From: Micromussa lordhowensis | Lineage: Eukaryota; Cnidaria; Anthozoa; Scleractinia; Lobophylliidae | Reading direction: 5' to 3' | Assembly (NCBI GenBank): GCA_964020085.1 | Contig: OZ026601.1 | Span: 268,501 to 332,500, forward strand | DNA: 64,000 bases | Shown here: positions 31,901 through 53,794 of the stretch, in pieces | Layout of the letters: every line of letters starts with the position of its first letter | Position numbering within the stretch: position 1 is the stretch's first letter | Notes under the pieces: generated by a model | Database searches by the model: none | What the model saw: only the letters and a program-made list of their open reading frames with translations | Told to the model about the DNA's origin: nothing | Translations under genes and position numbers: made by a program

Positions 31901-34900
31901 AGAACGCAGAGCATACAACAAGCCAAACAACAAGGCTGGTTTTAAAAGGAAAGTCAACGATCCAGGCTCCAGTTCTAAACGGGTTGCGAACAATAGAGTT
32001 GTGATCAACGTTGGCTTAGTAACTGAAAACGAAGAAGGTAACTTGGCTATAGTAAGAGGGAGCAGAGTTGTGTTGAAAGTGGGGAAAGATTATGGGGTCG
32101 TGGAGGTGTGCCAGGCTGCCGTAAAAAACATGCAGATCACGATCAATTTTTCTGTGGAGAGGAAGATTACATCTTGCTTTATCCTGATCAAAAGCCGGTT
32201 CTTAAAGTACCAGGGAGTGACGAAGATTTCTCTGTAGCAAAATACAAGCAAGAACTAGCAAAGCCTTACTGTAAGGTGGATCTTTATATTTGTAAAGAAA
32301 CGGAGTTCAAAAAAGATAGGGAAACAGATGACATGTCAGACCGAAGAGAAAATAATGGGTAGCACTGGTAGCTTATAATTACCATAGAAATAATTATATA
32401 ATACAAAACTGATACTGTCAGAGAAAAAGAATACTACAATTTCAACTTCAGGGTCGGCCTGATATTTAGAGCGAATTAAACACAAGCTGCATGTGCAATG
32501 CATCAAACTTTCTAAAGTTTGCCTTATAATCACACGGTAATTATGAACATAGTACTATTCTACTTTGTTCTGCGTAATTACAAGCCTTCTTATCATTTCT
32601 TTAAAATCAGATACAAGTTTTGGGGTTTCCTTGTTTATAAACAAGCTGTGAATATAGGCACAAGCTGCCAAAAACATCCTAACTCCATTCTTACAGATAG
32701 AACAAACAAACACACCCTGGCAAATGTATTATGGTTGTAATTGTAAAACAGCCCATTAGGGACTGGTCAAAAAGTAGGCATGTGTATGTGTGGAGGGGTG
32801 GGAAGGGAGGGCAGGGAGGGCAGGGGGTTGAGTCAGAGCATGTGAAAACATGGTGGGTAGAAAAATGTGACCCACCATGTGTATCTAAAATTGAGCAACC
32901 AACCCTCAAAAAGGGCTCAAAAACTGATGACCCACCCCCCTCCCAGTACCATTTGACTAGTTCCTTGGAGTGAGGTAAAATAAGCAGTTAGGACTCTGCA
33001 AGCTCTACTATTTTCTCATACATGTCCTTGGCTTGCCTCCAATCCTCTGGTGGATGTGTAAGGCCTTCCTCTCTTACAACATACTTAAAATACCCCAGTA
33101 GCTCATCATCAACTTCCTTGGCAAGTTCTGCTTCAACATAAATGTCTCTTTGGTTAAGTATGTTGTCTATGTCGTCTGCTGATACTTCAGATCCACAATC
33201 TTCAAATCCACGAGTGTGAGGCAAATAGTAAAGTTCATCAGGAATACCAGAAACTGTATCATGCCTGCACCGTCTTATGTAATGCATGTTCCATTCATGC
33301 TTCACTTTCTCCAGTTCCAGTTGAAGGAAGTCAGAAAACACAAACCAGACACATTCCATTTGCAAGTGGTTTCCTAGAGAAAGCTTTCCCTCAGCCACCA
33401 CTGCTTTGAAAAAGTCTATAACCCATGCTGTGTATCCCCTTTTACTATGTGACCACCAGTTTTCGACTCTCTGGTTGGCATGTGACGATGAGTAACGATG
33501 CGCCGCCACTTCGCCAGCCAATGAGCACTGTAAGGCAGCCAATATGCCATTTTCCGTTCCACAGTCTGTTTGGACTAGCATTGGCCGCATTCCGTTTTCT
33601 TCAACTGCATGGAGGAAGAAACCCGCTGGAATGACTGGATCATTGTTGCTTTTACATACTTTGAGCCACATAATCCTCCTAGAAAATCCATCGACGCAGC
33701 AGCCATGTATTGGTAAGCCATAGGGTTTCAACTTGTCATAACCATCTACATGCCAAGTTGCGTTTGGTCCCGGTGAGACATACGATCGGCGTTCCTGGCC
33801 TTTCGAAGGGCGGATGCATCTGGGTCTAACTCTCTTAAAATTCGCATGACCATGTCTCGAGGAACAGTAACATTGTAGCTTGTTCTCAACTTGTTCCACA
33901 TTCCACGATATCCAAGAAGTGATGAAGGGCCCTCAATTTCACGTTTAACTATTTCTCGAACAGTGTGCTCTGAATGACCTTGATTTCTTCTTCTTAGCCC
34001 ATAATGATGAAGCTTTCTTTTCAAAGTCCTTACATTCATATAAATCTCATGGTATTTGCCCAGAAAGTGGACAATTGTATCGTACCTAAATCCCCTTTCA
34101 AAGTAATGTTCTATTACCAGCCTTTCATCTGCGGAACTGCACAGACTTTCCTGTTCACGTCTCTTTATTGTTCCACACTGCCGACAGAATACTTCACTGC
34201 TCTCAAACTCTCATTTTAGTCATAGTCATAGTCATTTTTCTTGGACAACTCTGTCCAAGGGGGAAAGGTGCATGAGGTTATCCCTATGTAAAGCACCAAC
34301 CCATGAGACAAGGCCAGACCACAACACCGGGAACTACGTGCCCTACTCTTTTCGATAAGTGTGTGGGTTCTTTAACGTCCCCTGCTAACCATGTAACATT
34401 GAAGATGTAGGAGACGGGGCCTACGGTTTATAGTCCTTATCCGAGAAGACCTGAACATCTAACCATTTGCAGATGAATTTACAAAGGCAGCACATTCTCC
34501 TCAGTTATTTTAAGACCCTGAGTGGTGGTCCGGTCTGGGGCTCGAACCCTCGACCTTCCGCACAGCAGACTGGCGCTCTACCAACTGAGCTAACCAGGAG
34601 GCGGTTTGAGCTAACCACATTTATGGCAGAACATCGTACTTTGTGTTGTAAACGATTACAAACTCCCGCTCCTCCGCCATTTTGAATACGGCAAACTCTG
34701 ACGCTGGCTGACTGCTGGCGCAAGTAACACGTGACAAAATATTTTTTCGTTTTTACAAAATATTTTCCTGGATTTCTCGACAATTCTTGGATTTGCAAAT
34801 TTGTTTGGGATTTGCAAAATAATATTTGTGGATCCAATAACTTTATTAAGATTTCCTATAGTTTTTCAGATTTTATAAACTCTTCCACGATGATTTCCAA

Positions 34901-36236
34901 AAAGATTACGATTTCAAATATTTTTTCGGATTTTAAAAATATTTTTTCGGATTTTAAAAATACTTTTTCGGATTTTAAAAATATTTTTTCGGATTTAAAA
35001 ATATTTTTTCGGATTTAAAAATATTTTTTCGGATTTTGTAAATATTTCGGTATTATCCCTTATCGGCTTCCATAAATTACTGTGCCGGTTAGAGCAATTT
35101 TTATGTGACCTGTTCTCCCAAGTGTTACAATTTGTTTCATCCACCAAGAATAAACAAGGTTTTGTTGAATTAAATATTCCTTATATGGCAAAACCTTGGT
35201 TAGTTGACTCATGAGGAATGCCAAAAAGTGAGAGGTGTCAAAGAAAAGGGCAGATTACAATCTGTATGCTTTGCTCTGCATATTTGTCAAAGCAAATGAA
35301 AGCTGCACCTGACTGCCTCCATTGGCTAAGCCAATTACATTTACTTCCTTTTAGTTGGTTAGCTCATATGTTTTAGCTCATAATCATTCTAAGACTATAC
35401 AATAGGTGCCCTATTGTAAAAACCCGCATACCAGTAGCTTACGTAAGGATGTTCCTACCAGGGGAAAATTTGCTAGTCCAGATAACACACAACTAACTGA
35501 TTGACTTGTCAATCAAATGTCATACTTCTCACGAGCCACATTAGCCAGTACAAATTCAGCTTGTTTTCATGAAATGTTTGACATTTGAACTAGTTAAGAC
35601 ACCTTCCAATGTCTTTTTACTAATTCTATTTAATATACGTCACAATTTTGGAAACAAGAAAATCAAGTGAAACATAAAATAACAAATTAAATACAGACTA
35701 ACACAAGCTTTACCTCCGGAATAACTTCTTGGAAGAATTCGAGCACCAGTGAATAAATTTTTTGTTCCTTTCCTCCCTTAGCACTGAGAATAAACAAACA
35801 ATATAATCTCAAACTGATAACTAGTCCAATTGTACAAGGGACTTAAAGCCAATTAGAAGGATCACGGACTATTGGTCAATTGTCTCGGGTCTGATCAGAT
35901 TTTTTGTTTGAAAATTGTCAACTTGCGCTTGTTTTCGGATGCAAGCTTATTAGCAGCAACAGGATCTACTGCCACTCGAGCAAACAGATTTCACACAGAT
36001 ACACATGTAGCCAAAAACAGCTACTGGCTTACCTGAAATGAAGCTTTTTCGTGTCGAGTTTAATCTCAGGCGTTTGACAATCCTCGAGTTCTATCGTGAG
36101 AAAGACTCTGTCTTTTCGCTGCGCCCATTTCGTGGACGGTGAAATTGTTCTGGAACATTAAAAAACCCTATTAGACGATTGAAATATTGAACCAAAAAGG
36201 GTTAATGAAGTCAATTTCTTACCCTACTTCTCCCAT
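28997..36236 (-). CDS. PTGES3: Hsp90 co-chaperone p23 / prostaglandin E synthase 3
   Basis: Eight exons on the minus strand: 36236-36223, 36149-36033, 35783-35714, 30578-30480, 30256-30167, 30018-29986, 29717-29663 and 29019-28997. Phases agree and yield 166 aa (human 160). Residues about 8-110 form a CS domain ([36 protein letters not shown]) ending with the p23 signature WPRL. An acidic tail follows ([30 protein letters not shown]) and the protein ends LPDLES, matching the human MPDLE end. p23 stabilises the ATP-bound closed form of Hsp90 with client proteins. Intron 7 uses a GC donor (29662-29661, AG/GCAAGT). Intron 3 (35713-30579) is 5.1 kb because it hosts a whole DNA transposon. A minus-strand AATAAA lies near 28812. 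Confidence 0.92.
29104..29132. repeat. (TATG)n microsatellite
   Basis: About seven GTAT/ATGT tetranucleotides with one TGCA interruption, in p23 intron 7. Confidence 0.9.
31712..32362 (+). pseudogene. Transposon accessory gene: tandem zinc ribbons plus uncharacterised C-terminal domain (frameshifted)
   Basis: Begins [17 protein letters not shown] at 31712, shifts frame near 31755-31765 into [10 protein letters not shown] and a Ser/Lys-rich linker, continues with [20 protein letters not shown], shifts again at the A-run near 32126 and ends with [16 protein letters not shown] and KVDLYICKE. The two CxxCGSK motifs look like paired zinc ribbons. The remainder could be a small beta-grasp-like fold (a guess from the strand pattern). 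Two shifts in 650 bp mean this copy is not translated whole. An internal ATG at 31755 would give a version with a single ribbon. Confidence 0.6.
32988..34212 (-). pseudogene. DDE/rve integrase-like transposase of the 3.7-kb transposon (frameshifted)
   Basis: An N-terminal segment from about 34212 ([12 protein letters not shown] zinc motif; [30 protein letters not shown] helix-turn-helix-like region) runs to about 33795. The frame then changes, and the catalytic core follows: [23 protein letters not shown] and RVENWWS supply D, D and E with 59 and 33 residues between them. The C-terminal part includes [12 protein letters not shown]. This matches eukaryotic integrase-core-domain proteins related to the retroviral/IS integrase fold. 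The first exon or start (FCHKCG near 34640) is separated by a SINE. One frameshift plus the insertion mark it as inactive. Confidence 0.7.
34218..34612 (-). mobile_element. tRNA-derived SINE with (GACTAT)n tail
   Basis: The minus strand begins with TGGTTAGCTCAGTTGGTAGA (A box) and GGGTTCGAGCCCC (B box) about 35 bp later, then a non-tRNA body, and ends in GACTATGACTATGACTA. It is a different family from the four SINEs with the CTTGGGCAAGACACTT core. It inserted into the 5' part of the transposase gene. Confidence 0.75.
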
Positions 36237-36513
36237 ATTTCGATCAAAACGAGTCGACAAGAGCAAGCCCTACTTTGCAGCATGCGGACTGAACGTCACG
36301 CTCGTAGTCTGGGTACCAATCTTCCACGGTCCACGGGTGATTCTAAGGTCTGGACCGACTAAAGCCGGAAGAAATCGGAATTAATCGGAAAAAAATTTAA
36401 TCCCGACTTTCTCCCGACAATCAACGATTCTTGCCCGATTTCTCCCCCACCCCATTCCGACCTATGATATCCCAGAAACCATCTGGAACGCTGTTTTTGC
36501 ATAATTCTATTTC
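36237..36513. promoter_or_regulatory. Shared divergent promoter, p23 / SELENOO
   Basis: 277 bp lie between the opposed start codons and contain no other feature, so both 5' UTRs and a bidirectional promoter are expected here. Confidence 0.45.
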
Positions 36514-48081
<11,568 letters not shown>

Positions 48082-49587
48082 ATACCTCACTATGAATGAA
48101 TCAGAACACTAAAAATGCAAAACGCAAAAAATGTTTGAATTTTCAAGTGTTTTCATCTCTCTGTCCTTGAAACAGTACTGAACATTAGAGATATCAGATT
48201 AATAGGTCATAGTATTCCTCATTAATTCTGAATGAAAATAAGAACTAGACTGTATAATTAGAATATGACCGATCATAACTGTATAAATTATGAAGACAAC
48301 ATAATTACACTTACACGAAACAAACATGTGACGTCTTCTGAGAACTGTATTCTGAGAACCGCATACTGTGTACATTGCAACTGTTTTCGATTCTAGATTT
48401 TTGTTATGTACCGGTATGTATTAAGTTGATAGAGTAGAAATATTTTGGACAAGCTGAGCAATGTATTGTGTGAAATTCTCAGTACCAACATCACTAAATA
48501 TATATAACTAAATTATCACTGTTTCTAAAGAATCATTTTGGAATTTTTACAACATCAGATTCTGAAAACACAGGTCAGCACAGTAGCTTGTTAAAGTGTT
48601 CTGTTCATTCATGGAATATGAGGTCAACAGCAATAATAGCTGAAGTGACATCACACCACATGTTAAAATGTTCCAGTACATTTTGCTTATGACAGTGCAA
48701 TTTAAAACCTGAAGGAAGATTGTACTTGAAGTGTGGAGGTGATGTTGTCAATTTTGTAAAACAAAAACTTAAGGGTACCGGTAACTCTGTTATTCCTTTT
48801 AGAAGAATATTGGTTTAATAATATTATTAGGTGTCCAGATGACAATAAAAAAAAATCCAATAGGAACTGAATTTAGAGTGTTGTTTTCAGATTTAATTTA
48901 TCACTAAATTGTGGAGATAAAACCAAAGAATTTCAAACTGATAATAACATTATTGTCAGCTAGCAAATAGCCCTTTCCAACAACCAATGACGGGGTTTCA
49001 TTAACGTTTTGAACAGGAGGGCAACTGGTTTTCACCAGTGGGTAAAACATTTTGAACTGAACTTTTTTATGCAAGAAAAATGTTACTCTAGATGGTCAAA
49101 CCAGGCAGGTAAAATCACCCTCACAGCCGGTCAATTTGCATGGTGCCCTTCATGAAACCCCCTGTCACTTGGTAAATTATCTGCTAGGGTGAATGGAAAA
49201 CAAATACAATAGCAAACAATGGAAATCTTAAATCAACCTTGTGTTTTTGTTGTTTTGAATGCCCCAGTGCCCAAAAAGTTCTGAGAAATGCCCATTCATA
49301 ATGCACTACTAACATTGAGCACTGAACATACATTGTTCATCAGAGTAAAATTTATTACGTACATGTCTTTACAAAATGTTTGTAGAAGGTACATGTATTT
49401 CACTCAGCCATTGATAAATTTCAAAGATCTAACAACACTCTTATTATTCGTATAAAGGATACTTTTTTTTTCAAATTCATGACTATAAAAAAGTTAATTA
49501 AAATCTCAGAAAGCAGAGATTTCGAGATCAGCCACAGCTGCAGTCATTTTGTACAATTTTGGTGAAATTGTATTTAAATAAACTGAT
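48082..49587. other. SELENOO 3' UTR and ABRACL 3' flank
   Basis: 48082 to about 48865 is the SELENOO 3' UTR (AATAAA at about 48844). The remainder, to the convergently transcribed ABRACL stop codon at 49588, has no recognised feature beyond the ABRACL 3' UTR. Confidence 0.55.
48689..48729 (+). promoter_or_regulatory. Candidate SECIS element
   Basis: ATGA at 48689, then a helix formed by AGTGCAATTT and AAGATTGTACT (ten pairs including G-U), an apical AAAA, a possible mini-stem CCT/AGG, and TGA at 48727-48729. This is the order of a eukaryotic SECIS core. It lies 617 bases after the Sec codon and before the AATAAA at about 48844. Helix I below the quartet is weak by eye. Confidence 0.6.
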
Positions 49588-50621
49588 CTATTCCTCATCT
49601 TTAAGCAACACAATGTCCACATTGTCATGTACACCTTGAAGTAGTAATTCACCACTGTAGTTTACAATCTTCTTTCTCTTAGCAGCTTTGAGTGTTCCCA
49701 CAAGGGCTGTGAAATATTAATAATAATTAACAACAATAATCTCAATAATGAGTTCATTTTTTTTTTTCAAACTTCCAGTCTTCAAATGCCATTTACAAAA
49801 GAACTGAGCTACTACGCATGCTCTCATTTGTCGATAGGTGTGTGTAGATGAGAGTATGTGATTGAGAGTATGTAAACATGGTTGTGATGTTTTAGATTTG
49901 TGCATATTATAGCCTCATCTAAACACTTGGGGGTCTGGGAGATTCTCAAAAGTTTTGCCAACCCTCCTTGTGTTTAGATGAGGCTACAGGTATGTAAACA
50001 CGGAAAAAGTGCTCTATTGCTTAAATTTGAAACAGTATGTTAATTGGCAGACACAAATAAGAACTTTTTCCTTGTCATAATGCTAATTAAAATTGATTTT
50101 CATCGGTTGGGATAGTGAAAAGGTTGCAGAAAGCAAGTGGAAAAAATTACAGGAAGAAAACAATGTCGAGAAACGATTTGAATACAAGATCGTGTACAGG
50201 TCAGAATGAGTTTTCCATTGCAGTTTGCATGCTCCTCATTATCATGTCACACACCCATCTCATCCCATGAGTTACCCTTCTAACTAAACCAACAATAAGA
50301 GTGAGGGCTCTGAAAAACATCACTGGTTTGAACTTCAAAAATTTTGCTCGTAATCAATCTTGTACTCAAAGTCCATTCTAAAGGTCCCTGTCAGCTAAAT
50401 ATCACAATTTAGCAAACTGTCAAACACTCCTAAAATTTGCATATCAGGTACATCAACCAAAACATTATAAAATGACAAATGACTTCACCTTCGAATATGT
50501 TTGCACAACGATCATCACTAAAAAGCACTCCAAACTTGACTGTAATTTGCCCATCAGCGTTGGGTGAGCCAAGTCTCTTTAGTTCTTGCACCAAGAGTTT
50601 CACTTCATGTTCCACATTCAT
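49588..50621 (-). CDS. ABRACL: Costars family protein ABRACL
   Basis: Exons 50621-50489 and 49706-49588 (minus) join in phase 1 and encode 83 aa (human 81). The sequence follows human ABRACL closely: MNVEHEVKLLVQELKRLGS, KFGVLFSDDRCANIFE, then ALVGTLKAAKRKKIVNYSGE and LLLQGVHDNVDIVLLKD. The costars domain is a winged-helix-like fold found in the ABRA/STARS actin regulators and, alone, in ABRACL, which promotes actin dynamics and cell motility. The intron holds a MITE (49800-50022). Just 18 bp upstream of the ATG begins the target duplication of a full LINE insertion, so any promoter upstream of it is now more than 3 kb away or the LINE sits in a 5' UTR intron. Confidence 0.92.
49800..50022. 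mobile_element. MITE of the AGCAATAGAGCACTTTTTC family, copy 2 (ABRACL intron)
   Basis: Reverse orientation relative to the copy at 42635, ending AACACGGAAAAAGTGCTCTA with TATAGCCTCATCTAAACACT inside. Confidence 0.7.
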
Positions 50622-50638
50622 GACGAGTCCTGTTAATT

Positions 50639-50649
50639 AGAATTCACCT
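50639..50649. repeat. LINE target-site duplication, left copy
   Basis: AGAATTCACCT here matches AGAATTCACCT at 53792-53802. Confidence 0.85.
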
Positions 50650-53525
50650 TGTTCTGGGAAATGATTAAAATGGAAATCAGAGCATTTACAATACAATTTT
50701 CGAAAAAAAAAGCAAAAAGCAAGCGTGACGAAGAGTCTGCTCTTTTGTCGGAGATGATCAAGCTGCAGTGCAAGCTCCAGACAGCGTACAGTGACTCCCT
50801 AAGGAGTGAATTAGAAAGAATAAAATCCAAGCTGTCAAAAATAGCATGCATCAAGACTCGTGGCACGATTATACGCAGCAGAGCGCGCTGGTATGAGCAT
50901 GGCGAGAAAAACAGTAAATATTTCTACGATTTAGAAAAAACAAACCATAGGAAAAAACACATAACGTCCTTAAAAGTGAATGATCACGTAAAATTAACCG
51001 ACTCGACAGAGATTCTTGAAGAGGAAGAGCGCTTTTTTAAACATATATATACATCAAAAAACACGAATCCAAACAGCTCGGAGTTTATTGATTTCTTCAA
51101 CACGGAAAATGTATTATCAGAAGAAACTGCAAAAATTTGCGAAGGTATTATGTCTATTGATGAATGTAAACGAGCACTTGTCATGATGGAAAGCAACAAA
51201 ACACCCGGTACAGATGGCCTCACTTCAGAATTTTATCGCTATTTTTGGAACGCTGTCGGTAAATTCATGGTGGAAAGTTTTAATTATGCATTTCAACAAG
51301 GATCACTTTCTATCTCTCAACGACAAGGCATTATTTCTCTAATCCCAAAAAAGAATAAGAACGTGGAATATTTAACAAATTGGAGACCAGTATCGCTACT
51401 TAATGTTGACTACAAAATTGCGACCAAAACTATTGCTCTTCGCTTGGAAAAGATCTTGTCAAACATAATACATCCTTGTCAGTCCGGCTACGTTAAGGGT
51501 AGATTCATTGGAGAGAGTATCAGACTAATAGCAGACACAATGGACTTCACCAAAATAAAAAATATTCCAGGTATAGCTGTTTTCCTAGATTTCGAAAAAG
51601 CTTTTGATTCAATTGAATGGGATTTTATCCAAAAATGCCTTGAATCTTTCAACTTTGGACCCAATCTCCGGCAATGGATTAGCGTGTTCTATAAAGACAT
51701 CTCTAGTTGCGTCATTAACAATGGCGTTGCCTCTAAACACTTTTACTTGGAAAGAGGTGTCCGCCAGGGTTGTCCCCTTTCAGGCATACTTTTTGTTATT
51801 GCTATGGAGCTTCTTGCCCAAAGTATAAGACGGTCAAAAGATATCAAAGGCATACATATTCAGAGAAATGAGGAGGTCAAGCTCACGCAATATGCCGACG
51901 ACACAACTGCCCTTCTAGCCGATGTCCAGTCAGTTTCTAAGTTATTTGACTTGCTTTCACTGTTTGAAAAGTGCTCTGGTCTAAAAATAAATCAGGCAAA
52001 ATCAGAAATGCTATGGCTTGGCTCCATGCGTCATAGGAAAGACGCTATTTGCAACCTCCAAATTAGCGATGATCCTGTTTACGCGCTCGGGGTGCATTTT
52101 ACTTACGATATTGAATTGTCTCACAAGAAAAATTTCTTCGAGAAATTAGGATCCCTTCAGAAAACTTTAAGAGTCTGGTCCCGAAGAGACTTATCGATAT
52201 ACGGTAGAATAAATATCGTCAAAACATTAGCCCTCTCCAAACTTGTATTCATCTCCAGTGTTATGGAGATTCCAAGAAACTTTGCAGCAGAGGTCAACAA
52301 AATAGTGTTGGATTTTATCTGGAAGCAAAAACCCGCCAAAATAAAAAGGACAACCCTCGTCAAGACGAAATCAGATGGCGGTCTTGGCATGAAGGACTTT
52401 GATCTTTTCGATAAAGCTTTGAAACTAACCTGGGTAAAACGATTGTGCTCCAGCTCAGATGCACCGTGGAAGTATATTCCAAAGTCGTTTCTTTCTAATG
52501 TTGGCGGCACTGAGCTCTTTCAATGTAATTATAGCTACAACCTTCTTGAGTTTAAGGGCCCTCTTCCTGAATTTTACAAACAAATTATTCGTCAATGGCA
52601 AAAAATCGTGTCTACAACCCCCCACAGCAAGACCGAGATACTGTCTCAGACAATCTGGAACAACAAATTCATTACGATTGACAAAAAAATGGTATATCTA
52701 CCTCTTTGGCACCGAGCAGGTATAAAGCAAATTTCAGACCTTTTTGACGAGCATGAAAATTGCTTCCTACCTTTCCTTTCCTTGCGCAATAAATACAGGC
52801 TAAATTGCAACTTTTTACAATATCATGGTCTTATATCCGCGATCCCCCAAAGTTGGAAGAAGCTCCTTCATGTTAATTCTGACGACTCTATAGCTACAAC
52901 ATCCCCACCGCCAATTGGTACTATAACGTGCAAGACGTTATACAACAGACTGTTAGCCTTAGAAAATCTTCCTCCTCCCACTTCAGAAAAAAAACTCTTA
53001 TCTTATGGCATCGCAAAGGAGAATCTAAAAAACATTTATCTTCTGCCATTCACAGCCACCAAAGAAGTTAAATTGGCAATGTTCCAGTACAAAATTACAC
53101 ACAACATTTTAGCTACGAACAGTGTATTATACAAAATGAAAAAGGTTGCCTCCCCATCCTGCCCTTTTTGCCCCTCTGATCGTCAAAACATGCATCATTT
53201 GTTTATCTGCTGCCCGCAAGCGTCTTCCTTTTGGTATAAGTTCCAAAGATGGTATTCTAACGTATGTAATGCGAGTTTAATTCTCTCCGAGCCAGAGATA
53301 TTATTTGGAATTACTTGTTCCTGTACTCACCGTTTGACCCTCAACCACCTCATAATGCTAGGAAAATACTTTCTTTATATTAACGCGCTAAATAATACCA
53401 AGTTTGTTTTCAACGACTTCATCTCATTAGTACGTGACAAAATCGAAATAGAAAAATATATTGCTGTAACGATCAATGCTGAAAGGGAGTTTCAACAAAA
53501 GTGGAAATTCTTTTTCAACATTTAG
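50649..53525 (+). CDS. LINE ORF2 remainder: reverse transcriptase and Cys-rich C-terminus, endonuclease missing
   Basis: A 958-aa open frame. The start lies at the insertion boundary, so the first residues are an accident of truncation; in a full element an APE-type endonuclease would precede. RT landmarks: TNWRPVSLLNVDYKIATK, QSGYVKGR, AVFLDFEKAFDS, RGVRQGCPLSGILF and the catalytic QYADD box. The C-terminal region carries CPFCPSDRQNMHHLF, the cysteine-rich motif of L1/Tx1-group LINEs. No stop codon interrupts the frame. With the endonuclease gone it cannot start its own insertion in the usual way. Confidence 0.88.
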   Translation: MFWEMIKMEIRAFTIQFSKKKAKSKRDEESALLSEMIKLQCKLQTAYSDSLRSELERIKSKLSKIACIKTRGTIIRSRARWYEHGEKNSKYFYDLEKTNHRKKHITSLKVNDHVKLTDSTEILEEEERFFKHIYTSKNTNPNSSEFIDFFNTENVLSEETAKICEGIMSIDECKRALVMMESNKTPGTDGLTSEFYRYFWNAVGKFMVESFNYAFQQGSLSISQRQGIISLIPKKNKNVEYLTNWRPVSLLNVDYKIATKTIALRLEKILSNIIHPCQSGYVKGRFIGESIRLIADTMDFTKIKNIPGIAVFLDFEKAFDSIEWDFIQKCLESFNFGPNLRQWISVFYKDISSCVINNGVASKHFYLERGVRQGCPLSGILFVIAMELLAQSIRRSKDIKGIHIQRNEEVKLTQYADDTTALLADVQSVSKLFDLLSLFEKCSGLKINQAKSEMLWLGSMRHRKDAICNLQISDDPVYALGVHFTYDIELSHKKNFFEKLGSLQKTLRVWSRRDLSIYGRINIVKTLALSKLVFISSVMEIPRNFAAEVNKIVLDFIWKQKPAKIKRTTLVKTKSDGGLGMKDFDLFDKALKLTWVKRLCSSSDAPWKYIPKSFLSNVGGTELFQCNYSYNLLEFKGPLPEFYKQIIRQWQKIVSTTPHSKTEILSQTIWNNKFITIDKKMVYLPLWHRAGIKQISDLFDEHENCFLPFLSLRNKYRLNCNFLQYHGLISAIPQSWKKLLHVNSDDSIATTSPPPIGTITCKTLYNRLLALENLPPPTSEKKLLSYGIAKENLKNIYLLPFTATKEVKLAMFQYKITHNILATNSVLYKMKKVASPSCPFCPSDRQNMHHLFICCPQASSFWYKFQRWYSNVCNASLILSEPEILFGITCSCTHRLTLNHLIMLGKYFLYINALNNTKFVFNDFISLVRDKIEIEKYIAVTINAEREFQQKWKFFFNI

Positions 53526-53761
53526 AGCGTTTTGTTACGAGTTTTATTTCACTTTATTTCATTTTATTTTTTTATTTTTTTTTATTTTTTATTTTTCCGT
53601 TAGTAAGTAACCACAGTGTGTTGTAAGGAACGTAACGTGTAAGTCATAATAAGCAACTTTTCCGTTTTGTAAGTAAGTAAGGTAATCTCAAAGTATTGTA
53701 AATAGGATTTTCTCATGTATTGTAAGTGACGTTTGTCAGACAATAAACGCATTAAAGCATG

Positions 53762-53791
<30 letters not shown>
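50650..53791 (+). mobile_element. 5'-truncated L1/Tx1-type LINE insertion with poly(A) and target duplications
   Basis: The insertion starts directly within an ORF2-like frame (no endonuclease domain), ends with AATAAA (53742) and a run of about 30 A, and is bounded by an exact 11-bp duplication AGAATTCACCT. These are the marks of target-primed reverse transcription by an L1-like machine. The intact frame, long poly(A) and perfect duplications all point to a young insertion. Confidence 0.9.

Positions 53792-53794
<3 letters not shown>

Larger units (their letters stand above)
31350..35084. mobile_element. 3.7-kb DNA transposon with ~370-bp terminal inverted repeats and two inward-facing genes
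   Basis: The ends are CACAAATTACTATGGAAGCC on the left and the inverse of CACAGTAATTTATGGAAGCC on the right. The arms carry GATAAGGGA, five to six ~20-bp AAATCCGAAAAAATATTTT repeats, TTGGATCCACAAATATTATTTT and CACGTGTTACTTGC, and end at an ATGGCGG start codon on each side. A DDE/rve transposase reads leftward from the right end and an accessory zinc-ribbon gene reads rightward from the left end. Both are frameshifted, and a SINE splits the transposase start, so this copy is dead. It lies in p23 intron 3. No target duplication is clear. I know similar integrase-core genes in animal genomes but cannot name the superfamily from sequence alone. Confidence 0.8.

Noticed and set aside
34537..34612. 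A tRNA gene on the minus strand
   Set aside because: A and B boxes are convincing but the ends do not form an acceptor stem and the sequence runs on into a 395-bp body with a simple-repeat tail, so it is a SINE head.
35714..36149. CS-domain exons as part of HACD3 (PTPLAD1) rather than p23
   Set aside because: The CS domains are similar, but the downstream exons give an acidic tail and LPDLES end with no membrane helices, which is p23.
48613..48652. Alternative SECIS starting at the ATGA near 48619
   Set aside because: CAGC/GCTG and GTCA/TGAC pair, but the downstream GA of the quartet is missing or misplaced; 48689 fits better.
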